From assembly GCA_015222295.1 (NCBI GenBank), contig JADFUZ010000070.1:1-19605 (forward strand): 19,605 bases of DNA, read 5' to 3'. This document shows, piece by piece, positions 9,535 through 17,557 of this stretch. The notes below the pieces were generated by a model. That model was not told the origin of the DNA. It did no database searches and saw only the letters and a program-made list of their open reading frames with translations. A program made the translations under genes and the position numbers. Source of the stretch: Chloroflexota bacterium (lineage in GTDB: Bacteria > Chloroflexota > Dehalococcoidia > GIF9 > AB-539-J10). Position 1 is the stretch's first letter. Every line of letters begins with the position of its first letter.

Positions 9535-9659
9535 AGGGTCTTGTTACGAAGTCGTTCTAGTCGTGGGGATCCCTATGGGGAACGGACTGGGGAGCAGGTC
9601 CGGCCCCGTGACGACGTGAACCGGTGTGTTCAACCTGTCCCCTACGAGAGCCAACGAGA

Positions 9660-11381
9660 GTGAAAAACACAGCTATTGCCAGGGTCTTCCGTGACATAGG
9701 TGACCTCTTGGAACTCAAGGGTGAGAACGCCTTCAAGATCCGTGCTTACCAGAAGGCAGCCAGAGCTATCGAACATCATCCGCGGGAAATCAAAACCATG
9801 CTTTATGAGGGAGAAGACCTGCGAAGTATCCCAGGTGTGGGTGAGGCCATCGCCAAGAAGGCTGGTGAACTGGTGTCCACCGGGAAGCTGGATTACTATG
9901 AGAATCTGAAGTCGCAATTCCCTGAGGGAATAACCAATCTGCTGACCGTTCCAGGAATCGGTCCCAAGACCGCGAACAGGTTTTCCAACGAGTTGGGAAT
10001 AGCTTCGGTTGAAGCCTTGGAGCAGGCGATCGGCGATGGTCGAATAGCGAAGCTCTTTCGCCTTGGTGACAAGACAGCCAGCAATATCCTTCAACAGATT
10101 CAAGCTTTGCGCCGCAAGGACCAGCGCCTTCCCATTGGAGAAGTCTTACCAGTTGTGGACGAAATCCTTGACTGTCTTCGTTCCGTTCCCGGCGTGAGAA
10201 ACATGACTTGTGCTGGTAGCCTGCGGCGGTTCAGGGAAACGCTGGGCGATATCGACCTCATGGGATCCGCCGACAAGCCCAAGGGAGTCATAGAGGCTTT
10301 TGTTGCCTTACCCCAAATGGGGCAGGTTTTGGCTCAGGGGTCGACCAAGGCGAGCGCTATTGCTCATGGAGGGCTGCAAGTTGACTTGAGGATAGTGGAG
10401 CACAGTTGTTTTGGCTCGCTGCTCCAGTATTTCACGGGAAGCAAGCAACATAACATTTCCCTGAGGGAAAGGGGACGAAGGCAAGGGTTCAAGCTGAGCG
10501 AGTATGGTATCACCGACGCAAGCACGGACAGACTGGAGAAATTCGCCGACGAAGCGGAGTTCTACAATCGCCTTGGGCTGCAGTGTATTCCGCCTGAACT
10601 CAGGGAAGCTCAGGGAGAAGTGGAAAGGGCGGAGCAGGGGACTCTGCCCAAGCTGGTCGAGCTATCTGATGTGAAGGGGGATCTGCACATTCATACCAAT
10701 TGGAGCGATGGCCACAATTCCGTGGAGGAGATGGCTCTTTCCGCCAGGGAATTGGGATATCAGTACGTGGCTATCACAGACCACTCTGGTGGCCGCGGTA
10801 TTGCTCACGGACTTGACGAGGAGAGGCTAAGGAGTCAAATTGCTGAAATACGGATGGTCAACGAAAGGTTAAACGGCATCCGGCTGTTAAGCGGCGTTGA
10901 GGTTGATATCAGGGCGGATGGCAGCTTGGATCTATCACATGAGGTTCTATCCGAGTTGGACGTGGTGGTCGCCGGGGTACACTCTGCCATGAACCAGAGC
11001 GAGGAACGGATGACGAAGAGGGTATTGAGCGCTGTGGAGAATCCCGACGTTGACATAATAGCTCACCCCACCTGCCGTCTTCTGGGAGAACGAGAACCTG
11101 TGGCCATAGACTTGGAGGCGGTTTTTCGAGCAGCGGCGGGTAACAACAAGGCATTGGAGATCAATGCGATGCCAGAGCGGCTTGATTTGAAGGATATTCA
11201 TGCGTTTCGAGCCAGGGGTCTGGGGGTGAAGCTTGCCATTGGCACCGATGCTCACAGTGTGGCTCATTTGGCCTTCATGAGGTATGGGACTGGCGTGGCT
11301 CGGCGAGCTTGGTGTGAACCAGCAAATATACTCAATACCCTGCCCTTGGAGCAGTTGCTTGCTTTCCTGGGGGGAGACTGA
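9660..11381 (+). CDS. polX: DNA polymerase/3'-5' exonuclease PolX, GTG start
   Basis: Family X DNA polymerase used in gap filling during DNA repair, fused to a PHP phosphoesterase domain. Numbering from the GTG at 9660 (573 residues): helix-hairpin-helix motifs near 56-68 (IPGVGEAIAKKAG) and 97-108 (VPGIGPKTANRF); the nucleotidyltransferase motif GSLRR (186-190) with catalytic Asp197 and Asp199 in GDID and the third Asp at 242 in QVDLRIV; the PHP domain from DLHIHT (341-346) with TDHS, GVEVDI, GVHSAM, IAHPT and GTDAH metal ligands. All three polymerase aspartates and the PHP histidines are present, so both activities are expected. I choose 9660 because VKNTAIARVF matches the family N-terminus; an in-frame GTG at 9624 would add 12 unusual residues. 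The ribosome site is weak (GAGAG). It follows secA by 125 bases and overlaps the next gene by one base. Confidence 0.92.
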   Translation: MKNTAIARVFRDIGDLLELKGENAFKIRAYQKAARAIEHHPREIKTMLYEGEDLRSIPGVGEAIAKKAGELVSTGKLDYYENLKSQFPEGITNLLTVPGIGPKTANRFSNELGIASVEALEQAIGDGRIAKLFRLGDKTASNILQQIQALRRKDQRLPIGEVLPVVDEILDCLRSVPGVRNMTCAGSLRRFRETLGDIDLMGSADKPKGVIEAFVALPQMGQVLAQGSTKASAIAHGGLQVDLRIVEHSCFGSLLQYFTGSKQHNISLRERGRRQGFKLSEYGITDASTDRLEKFADEAEFYNRLGLQCIPPELREAQGEVERAEQGTLPKLVELSDVKGDLHIHTNWSDGHNSVEEMALSARELGYQYVAITDHSGGRGIAHGLDEERLRSQIAEIRMVNERLNGIRLLSGVEVDIRADGSLDLSHEVLSELDVVVAGVHSAMNQSEERMTKRVLSAVENPDVDIIAHPTCRLLGEREPVAIDLEAVFRAAAGNNKALEINAMPERLDLKDIHAFRARGLGVKLAIGTDAHSVAHLAFMRYGTGVARRAWCEPANILNTLPLEQLLAFLGGD

Positions 11382-12058
11382 TGGCCAATACGATGGCTCT
11401 TTTCGACTTGGATGGCACTCTGTCCCACGGACATGTTTGGTGGGGGTTCTTGAAGTACTTATTTGTGCACAAGAAGAAGAGGGCCTGGATACTATCTTTC
11501 TGGGCACGCCATTTTCCTTTGTATTTGCTATGCAAGCTGAGGCGAGTGCGCGAGGAAGAATTCAGGGCAAAGTGGGCCGAGGACTTGGGTGGGATCTTTG
11601 AGGGCGCCGGGCGGGAGGAGGTGCTGCATGTGTTCCAGTGGGTTGATGAGAATTGCGTGTCCCAGTCCCTGCGCAGTGACATCGTGGATATATTGAATCA
11701 ACATAAGCGAAGCGGACGGATGGTTGTGCTTATCTCTGGCAACTTTGACGAGCTTCTGGAAATCGTGGGGCGCAGATTGGGCGTAACAGCCGTCATCGGT
11801 ACGAGAGCTGAGGTGGCGGATGGGGTGTATACGGGCAGGGTTATTCCACCTGTGTGTTTTGGCAGGAACAAGGTCGTGCTGCTTGAAGAGTTCATCAGGG
11901 AGAACGGACTTGAAATAGACTTCTCCTCGAGTTTTGCCTACGCTGACAGCTTTCTTGATAGCCCTTTGTTGAAGCTTGTAGGTAATCCGGTGGCAACTTA
12001 TCCTGATAAGGAATTGCGTCAGTTTGCCGAGCAGAACGCTTGGCAGATACTATGTTGA
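11381..12058 (+). CDS. HAD-IB family hydrolase (phosphoserine phosphatase-like)
   Basis: Likely cytosolic phosphomonoesterase of 225 residues. The four HAD motifs are visible: nucleophile and acid/base D9 and D11 in LFDLDGT, Ser119 in VLISGN, Lys164 in GRNKV, and the metal-binding acids D189 and D193 in AYADSFLDSPLL. An all-helical cap lies between motifs 1 and 2 (about residues 20-105), rich in aromatic and basic residues (KYLFVHKKKRAWILSFWARH), which places it in subfamily IB with SerB and CicA-type proteins. The substrate cannot be read from the sequence. TGATG joins its ATG to the polX stop, and a strong GGGGGGAG site lies just upstream inside polX, so it is co-translated with the repair polymerase. 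A functional link to polX is possible but only inferred from position. Confidence 0.85.
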   Translation: MANTMALFDLDGTLSHGHVWWGFLKYLFVHKKKRAWILSFWARHFPLYLLCKLRRVREEEFRAKWAEDLGGIFEGAGREEVLHVFQWVDENCVSQSLRSDIVDILNQHKRSGRMVVLISGNFDELLEIVGRRLGVTAVIGTRAEVADGVYTGRVIPPVCFGRNKVVLLEEFIRENGLEIDFSSSFAYADSFLDSPLLKLVGNPVATYPDKELRQFAEQNAWQILC

Positions 12059-12116
12059 GTCTTCCTGGACGGTGTGAGAGTAGCCACATCGACTGAGTAC
12101 CGGGAGTGGGAGTTCA

Positions 12117-12800
12117 ATGGCGCTTCGAGAAGCTGACATTCAGGCGATACAGCACCTCAAAGAAGCTACTGCTGAGGGCAAACACTGGTACCTGGCATTG
12201 CTTGAGGCTATCAAGCTTTGGTCTAGCGCTGAGGAGGACTGGAGCGGACGGCACTATTGCTATCTTGTTGGTGAGGAAGCTTTCGACTGGCTGGTCTTGG
12301 CCCAAAGGCTGTGTGAAGAAATCGACGGCCTTGTTCCGGAAAAGGAGTTGATTGACCTCCTCTTCTCTGATCGACCACCAATGGAACTGGCCAAAGCGGA
12401 GTTTGAGGAACTCATCGGCAAGTCGAAGTATAAGGCATATCTGAACTACCTTTACGGAGTTCTTTTGGAAGACGTTCTGATTCTGGCTGTGACCGAAGAG
12501 ATCCGAAAGAAGAGGAGGGCCTCCGGCTTGACTGGGGATGGTGGAGTGGTTGATGAGGCGTATCAGCAAATCTATGGCGCTACTCAACGAGAGTTGCTGT
12601 ACGGGTTCAGGCGGGAAAAGCGTTACGCCAGACGCGGGTCGGTGGGTTTGGACGAGGCGAAGGAATTCACGTACTGGCTATTCAAGCAGCGTGTGAGGAA
12701 GTGCGACAAGTCCCGCGTTGCCAGTGACACCAAGAAAGCAATATCGACACTGCACCGCTATCTGCGGCTGAAGAGCCGCAGTCTTACTCAATCGAGTTGA
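12117..12800 (+). CDS. Hypothetical helical protein of unknown function
   Basis: I do not recognise this 227-residue protein. It has no signal peptide or membrane segment and appears mostly alpha-helical. The N-terminal half is acidic and tryptophan-rich (HWYLALLEAIKLW, EEDWSGRHYCYLVGEEAFDWLVLAQRL), and the C-terminal third is strongly basic (GFRREKRYARRG, WLFKQRVRKCDKSR, LHRYLRLKSRS), which could suit nucleic acid or membrane contact. The ATG has GGGAG four bases upstream. It follows the HAD gene by 58 bases on the same strand and may be the last gene of the prs-secA-polX-HAD unit. Its last 13 bases overlap the end of valS on the other strand. Codon use looks like its neighbours and the frame is long and clean, so I consider it a real gene. 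Function should not be guessed. Confidence 0.8.
   Translation: MALREADIQAIQHLKEATAEGKHWYLALLEAIKLWSSAEEDWSGRHYCYLVGEEAFDWLVLAQRLCEEIDGLVPEKELIDLLFSDRPPMELAKAEFEELIGKSKYKAYLNYLYGVLLEDVLILAVTEEIRKKRRASGLTGDGGVVDEAYQQIYGATQRELLYGFRREKRYARRGSVGLDEAKEFTYWLFKQRVRKCDKSRVASDTKKAISTLHRYLRLKSRSLTQSS
12762..12781. terminator. Perfect hairpin at convergent gene ends, possible terminator
   Basis: CTGCGGCT, a four-base loop GAAG, and AGCCGCAG form a perfect eight-pair GC-rich stem. It lies inside the last codons of the plus-strand hypothetical gene and just beyond the valS stop on the other strand. On the plus strand it is followed by TCTTACTC, on the minus strand by no T-run, so it is not a textbook intrinsic terminator, but its position between converging transcripts suits a bidirectional end or an RNA-stabilising 3' stem. 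Confidence 0.4.
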
Positions 12801-15487
12801 GATAACTCCGACTTCAACCTTTGCAGTCTATCCTCGAGGGCGGTCAGTTTTCGCCTTTGCATTGCGATAACGTGCGACGGCGCCCTGCTCAGAAAGGCGT
12901 TGTCTCTCAGCCGCGCCTCGACTTGGGCTATTGTGGTCTGGATTGCTTCTCTGTCTTGTGTCAGTCGTCTCCTTGCAGCAAGTTGATCTGCCATACCTGT
13001 CCAGGGCAGCACTACCTCGGCTTCTCCCAGCACTAGAACGAGCGCTCTCTCCTCATCTGGTTGCCTTTTCGTGCGATCGAGAATGGCCAGTGGGCGCACG
13101 CGGGCCAGCGTTTCTATGGCATTGGCTTGAGAGGCAATCTCGTCCAGGAGGTCGGTGGCATAGACTTGCGCCTCGATCCACTTGTCTGGTCTGACTTTGT
13201 GTTCCGTACGAGCATTGCGAATGGAGTGAACAATCTGTATGGTTGCGTTCATGGCACGTTCCGCTTCAGGATCTGTGGCGGTCTCATCAGCTCCTGGATA
13301 TGGAGCTAAGACAATAGAATCTGGCATTCGATGGCCGTTGGGAAGACGCTGCTTCAGGTTTTGCCACAGTTCCTCGGTAACGAAGGGCATGAAAGGATGC
13401 AGCAGGCGCACACACTTCTCCAGTGTCTGTGTCAAAAAGGGCAAAGGTGAAAGCTCATCTGAACCATCTGCGTTGACCGAGACGGGCACACCAGGATTCT
13501 GGAGGCGCGTCTTGGCAAATTCGATGTACCAGTCACAGAATTCCGACCACAGGAAATCGTAGATTCGCCATCCCGCTTCACCGAATTGGAAATCTTCCAT
13601 AAGCCTGTTGACGCTGCTAATCAGGGAATTCACCCTGCTTTGAATCCACCGATCCTCTACTCTTTGCGGCGTGGATACGTCCGTCGTCGGGAGAGCCGCA
13701 CCTTCCGCGAGTTCGACGTCTATGCTCCGGAGGATGAATCTGGTGGCATTCCAAAGCTTGTTGACGAAATTGCGACCGGATTCCAGTTTTCCTTTGCCCA
13801 GATATATATCATTCCCCGGTGAGCTGCCGGTGGTGAGAGCAAATCGCAGAGCATCGACGCCGTACTTCTCTATGGCTTCGGTTGGGTTGATCACGTTCCC
13901 TCTCAGCTTACTCATCTTCAAGCCGTGTTCATCTCGAAGTAGGCCGTGGAGGTAAACAGTGTGGAAGGGGATTTGACCGGTGTCTTCGAGCCCCATCATG
14001 ATCATTCTGGCTACCCAGAAGAAGAGGATGTCATAGCCAGTCTCCATCACAGAAGTGGGATAGAAATAGCGCAGATCATCCGTGTCGGATGGCCATCCCA
14101 GTGTGGAGTGTGTCCAGAGCGCTGAACTAAACCAGGTATCAAGGACATCGGGGTCTTGGGTGATCCGTTCAGAGTTGCAGTGTTCACAGCCGACAGGTTC
14201 ATCGACTGACACCGTCAGCTTGTTGCAGTCTTGACAGTACCATACCGGAATACGGTGTCCCCACCATAGTTGTCTGCTAATGCACCAATCCCTGATGTCC
14301 TCCATCCAGCGAAAATAGACCTTGGTGAAGCGCTCTGGGATTATCGTGATTCTGCCCTCTTCGACCGCGTTGATGGCCTCATCAGCTAGAGGCCGTGTCC
14401 GGACAAACCACTGCAGGCTGACCTGGGGTTCGACCATCGTGTCGCAACGGGTGCAATGCCCCACTGAGTGAAGATATGGCTCGATTCTCTCCAACAGGCC
14501 GCTGTCCCTCAGGTCAGCTACGACCTTGTCTCGGCAATCAAAACGTTCCAGTCCGTCATATGGGCTGGCATTCTTGTTCATCGTGGCATCGGGGTTCATG
14601 ATGTTTACGAGGGGCAGATCGTGTCGTTCACCGACCGCAAAATCTGTGGGATCATGGGCCGGGGTTATCTTCAACGCTCCAGTGCCAAAGGACGGCTCGA
14701 CGGCTTCATCGGCAATGATAGGGATTTCCTTGTTTATGATCGGGAGAATCACGCTCTTCCCGACAAGGTCGCCGTAGCGGATGTCGTTGGGGTTCACTGC
14801 GACCGCAGTGTCCCCAAAGAACGTTTCTGGACGCGTGGTGGCTATGGTGACAAAGCCTCCACCGTTGGCCAGAGGATAGCGAATATGGTAGAGATGCCCG
14901 CTAACGTCCTTATGTTCCACCTCGAGGTCGGAAAGGGCGGTCTGGCATCTTGGGCACCAGCTTATCATCCTTTCACCGCGGTATATCAAGCCCTTGTTGT
15001 ATAGGCGGACAAAAGCAGTGCGGACTGCCCTGCTCGGGCCCGCATCCAGCGTGAAGCAATCTCGTGTCCAATCGCAAGAGGCCCCCAGCATTCGATACTG
15101 ACGGTTGATGTTCTCCCTGCTCTTGATGGCCCATTCCCAGGTCACGTCTGAGAATCGCTCCCTGCCAACGTCGCTCTTGGTCAACCCTTGCTTGGACAGC
15201 TCTTGCTCCACGAGGACCTGTGTGGCAATGCCGGCGTGGTCTGTGCCAGGCAGCCACAACGTTGGGTCTCCGTTCATGCGATGCCATCTGGTCATGATGT
15301 CCTCTAGTGTGCTTGTCAAAGCATGCCCTAAGTGCAGTTCGCCAGTGACGTTGGCGGGTGGCATGATGATTACAAAAGGCCTTCTCCCGGGATCTATCTT
15401 GGGTGTAAAGTAGCCACGCTCCAGCCAGAAGCTATACCACTTGTTCTCTATTTTGCCTGGCTCATAAGCTTTCGGGATTTCGGACAT
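12788..15487 (-). CDS. valS: Valyl-tRNA synthetase
   Basis: Class I synthetase that charges tRNA-Val and edits mischarged threonine. The 899-residue form starting MSEIPKAYEPGKIE has the HIGH-type motif HLGH (52-55) in PPANVTGELHLGHAL, the editing domain with ATTRPETFFGDTAVAVNP and ITPAHDPTDFAVG, paired cysteines of zinc-binding type (WCPRC, HCTRC, YCQDC with CEHC), DVLDTWFSSALW, and the signature KMSKL (524-528), where KMSKS is usual. The anticodon-binding domain and a C-terminal coiled-coil arm (from about residue 830, ending RLQRLKSELSQLD) complete it. I prefer the ATG at 15487, which has AAGGAG 11 bases upstream, over one at 15532 that adds 15 atypical residues and lacks a site. It is 96 bases downstream of coaBC, probably in the same unit. 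No T-box leader is visible. Confidence 0.95.
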   Translation of the reverse strand: MSEIPKAYEPGKIENKWYSFWLERGYFTPKIDPGRRPFVIIMPPANVTGELHLGHALTSTLEDIMTRWHRMNGDPTLWLPGTDHAGIATQVLVEQELSKQGLTKSDVGRERFSDVTWEWAIKSRENINRQYRMLGASCDWTRDCFTLDAGPSRAVRTAFVRLYNKGLIYRGERMISWCPRCQTALSDLEVEHKDVSGHLYHIRYPLANGGGFVTIATTRPETFFGDTAVAVNPNDIRYGDLVGKSVILPIINKEIPIIADEAVEPSFGTGALKITPAHDPTDFAVGERHDLPLVNIMNPDATMNKNASPYDGLERFDCRDKVVADLRDSGLLERIEPYLHSVGHCTRCDTMVEPQVSLQWFVRTRPLADEAINAVEEGRITIIPERFTKVYFRWMEDIRDWCISRQLWWGHRIPVWYCQDCNKLTVSVDEPVGCEHCNSERITQDPDVLDTWFSSALWTHSTLGWPSDTDDLRYFYPTSVMETGYDILFFWVARMIMMGLEDTGQIPFHTVYLHGLLRDEHGLKMSKLRGNVINPTEAIEKYGVDALRFALTTGSSPGNDIYLGKGKLESGRNFVNKLWNATRFILRSIDVELAEGAALPTTDVSTPQRVEDRWIQSRVNSLISSVNRLMEDFQFGEAGWRIYDFLWSEFCDWYIEFAKTRLQNPGVPVSVNADGSDELSPLPFLTQTLEKCVRLLHPFMPFVTEELWQNLKQRLPNGHRMPDSIVLAPYPGADETATDPEAERAMNATIQIVHSIRNARTEHKVRPDKWIEAQVYATDLLDEIASQANAIETLARVRPLAILDRTKRQPDEERALVLVLGEAEVVLPWTGMADQLAARRRLTQDREAIQTTIAQVEARLRDNAFLSRAPSHVIAMQRRKLTALEDRLQRLKSELSQLD

Positions 15488-15583
15488 CTTTTGAGTTGCT
15501 CCTTGTGTGCTGGCTTGGGACTGCCGAACCATGTCCAGGCTTCTTTGCCTGCAGGTCTTGTTCGGTCTCCTAGATATGTGGCT

Positions 15584-16768
15584 CTATCCTAGTAGTTTTG
15601 CCACTCTATCCAGGATTCTGTCGGCTACCTGCCTCTTAGGTAGAAGAGGCAAGCTGTCGGTCTTGCCTTCTTGGTCGACTATGGTCACCCGATTGTAGTC
15701 AGAACCAAAGCCGCTGTCCCTGGCTGTGATGTCATTGGCTATGATGAGACTCAGCCCCTTCTCGTGTAGCTTCCGACTGGCGTTCTCGAGCAAGTTGCTA
15801 CTTTCAGCGGCGAAGCCCACCTTAACAAAGGCTCCTTTGATACTGCCCAGGATATCTGGAGTACGCTCCAGTTCTAGAGTCAGTTCAGCGGCTTCTTTCT
15901 TGATCTTATCCTTGGCTGCCCGCGTAGGGCGATAGTCCGCCACGGCGGCGGCCATGATTAGAGCGTCGCATTGGGAGATGGCGTCCCGTATCGCTGTATG
16001 CATCTCGTGAGCAGTACAGACATCGACGATTTGCATCCGGGCGGGTCTAGGGAGTGAGGTGGGCGCGGTTATGAGCGTTACTCTGGCTCCCCTGTCACGC
16101 GCGGCTTCAGCCAGAGCGTAGCCCATTTTTCCGGACGAGCGGTTGGTGATGCACCGTACCGGATCGATGGGCTCTTGGGTGCCGCCTGCGGTGACAACAA
16201 GGTGTTTGGCGGCAAGATCGCTTTCTCTTCCCAATGCCTGGGAAATCGCGGCCAGGATGTCGCTAGTCTCGGCGAGTCTTCCCGGACCTTCCTTGCCAGA
16301 GGCCAGTCTGCCCGAGGCGGGTCCTACGGTAATGAAGTCGCGTGCTTGCAGTTTGGACAAGTTATCCTGTGTGACAGGGTTTTCATACATGTTAGCGTCC
16401 ATGGCCGGTGCCAGGATCACGGGTGATTTGGCCGCGAGGACCGTGCAACATAGCAGGTCGTCGGCGATCCCGGCAGCTAGCCTGGCGATGGTATTGGCTG
16501 TGGCCGGCGCAATGACTATGACGTCGGCGGCTTCAGCCAGCACTATATGTTGAATGCCGCAGTTGGAGCCCAATCCGAACATCTCAGTCGCCACAGGCCT
16601 CCCTGTGACGGCCTGGAAAGTCAGGGGAGCTACGAACCTCGTAGCTGCTTCTGTCATGATGACGTCCACTTGCGCCGATGCTTGAGTCAGTTGACTGGCA
16701 ATATGCACTGCCTTATACGCAGAAACCCCTCCAGTGACCCCCAACACTATGCTTTTCCCTTTGAGCAT
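15584..16768 (-). CDS. coaBC: Bifunctional phosphopantothenoylcysteine decarboxylase / phosphopantothenate-cysteine ligase
   Basis: Catalyses steps 2 and 3 of coenzyme A synthesis: joining 4'-phosphopantothenate to cysteine (CoaB), then decarboxylating to 4'-phosphopantetheine (CoaC, FMN). At 394 residues it is the normal fused length. The N-terminal flavodoxin-like CoaC half begins SIVLGVTGGVSAYKA, has the catalytic His74 in GIQH and the PASANT-type motif PATANT (88-93). The CoaB half has TAGGTQEPIDPVRCITNRSSGKMG with Asn209, AAAVADYRP, and the lysine motif KIKK from 288. Two CoaC residues considered catalytic in E. coli Dfp differ: the PxMNxxMW motif reads PAMDANMY (Asp124), and the flap Cys reads Ser157 in LASGKEGPGR. 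I recall similar forms in Chloroflexota. coaX lies 13 bases upstream on the same strand, so the pathway genes are clustered. Confidence 0.93.
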   Translation of the reverse strand: MLKGKSIVLGVTGGVSAYKAVHIASQLTQASAQVDVIMTEAATRFVAPLTFQAVTGRPVATEMFGLGSNCGIQHIVLAEAADVIVIAPATANTIARLAAGIADDLLCCTVLAAKSPVILAPAMDANMYENPVTQDNLSKLQARDFITVGPASGRLASGKEGPGRLAETSDILAAISQALGRESDLAAKHLVVTAGGTQEPIDPVRCITNRSSGKMGYALAEAARDRGARVTLITAPTSLPRPARMQIVDVCTAHEMHTAIRDAISQCDALIMAAAVADYRPTRAAKDKIKKEAAELTLELERTPDILGSIKGAFVKVGFAAESSNLLENASRKLHEKGLSLIIANDITARDSGFGSDYNRVTIVDQEGKTDSLPLLPKRQVADRILDRVAKLLG

Positions 16769-16781
16769 CGTATCGACCCAG

Positions 16782-17555
16782 CTACTTCTCTATCTTATTC
16801 ATTTCCCAAATAAGATGCAATCCGATCAAGGAGAGGTCGAGATTCACTGCCTCTATGGCTGGTATCTCTTTGACTAGCGGGTAGGCATAGCCACCTGTGG
16901 CTATCACTCTTGGTTTGTCGTGCAGTTCCTGCTTTATTCGCTTGATCAGACCTTCGACAAGCCCGACGTAACCGAAGATGATACCTGATTGCATGGCGGA
17001 GATGGTGTTCCTCCCTATGGCTTGTCCAGGAGAGGTTAATTCTATTCGCGGAAGCATGGCTGTGCGTTCGAAGAGTGCTTCACTGGCTATGGTGATACCC
17101 GGGGCGATGGCTCCGCCAAGGTAGTCTCCGTCGCCTGAGACAACATCGAACGTGGTAGCCGTGCCGAAGTCGATGACAATGACCGGCTCTGCGTAAAGGT
17201 GATGAGCCGCAACGGCATTAACCACTCGGTCGGATCCCACTTCCCGAGGGGCATCCACCGAGATACGCACGCCCGTCCTAATCCCAGGTCCGATAACTAG
17301 CGGAGAGGTTTCCAGGTACTTGTGACATACTTCCTGGAAGATAGACGCCAGTGGAGGAACAACAGAGCACAGGACTGCCCCTGTAACTTCTGAAATAGGG
17401 ACCGTTCGGCGCTCGAGCAAAGTGCACACTAAGGATCCGTATTCATCTGCTGAGCGGTCAGTCCTTGTGGTTAGCCTCCAGGTGAATCGCAGCTTGTCAC
17501 CGTCGAATAGACCCAAGTTGATACTGGTATTCCCGATGTCAATAGCCAGCAGCAT
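16782..17555 (-). CDS. coaX: Type III pantothenate kinase
   Basis: Phosphorylates pantothenate with ATP, the first committed step of coenzyme A synthesis; type III enzymes are not inhibited by CoA. The 257-residue protein has the ASKHA phosphate motif AIDIGNTSINLG with Asp6, the catalytic region PREVGSDRVVNAVAA with Asp109, the second phosphate motif VIDFGTATTFDVV with Asp129, and GGAIAPGI. The start at 17555 leaves two bases after the stop of the Mut7-C gene and has AGGGA nine bases upstream; a longer frame from 17735 would lie largely inside that gene and has no kinase-like residues. It precedes coaBC, giving a kinase-ligase-decarboxylase order. Length and motifs are normal. Confidence 0.95.
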   Translation of the reverse strand: MLLAIDIGNTSINLGLFDGDKLRFTWRLTTRTDRSADEYGSLVCTLLERRTVPISEVTGAVLCSVVPPLASIFQEVCHKYLETSPLVIGPGIRTGVRISVDAPREVGSDRVVNAVAAHHLYAEPVIVIDFGTATTFDVVSGDGDYLGGAIAPGITIASEALFERTAMLPRIELTSPGQAIGRNTISAMQSGIIFGYVGLVEGLIKRIKQELHDKPRVIATGGYAYPLVKEIPAIEAVNLDLSLIGLHLIWEMNKIEK

Positions 17556-17557
17556 CG

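Noticed and set aside
9535..9659. GC-rich inverted repeats between secA and polX (CGGAC/GTCCG at 9583-9602, GGGATCCC)
   Set aside because: Short stems, long loop and no T-run; not convincing as a terminator or riboswitch.
14468..15004. 178-residue open frame opposite valS
   Set aside because: Shadow of the valS editing and catalytic domains.
15488..15532. 15-residue N-terminal extension of valS
   Set aside because: No ribosome site before 15532, while 15487 has AAGGAG upstream and gives the usual start.
15488..15583. Possible T-box or other leader regulator before valS
   Set aside because: The 96 bases contain no AGGGTGG-type T-box motif, no specifier-loop architecture and no terminator with a T-run.
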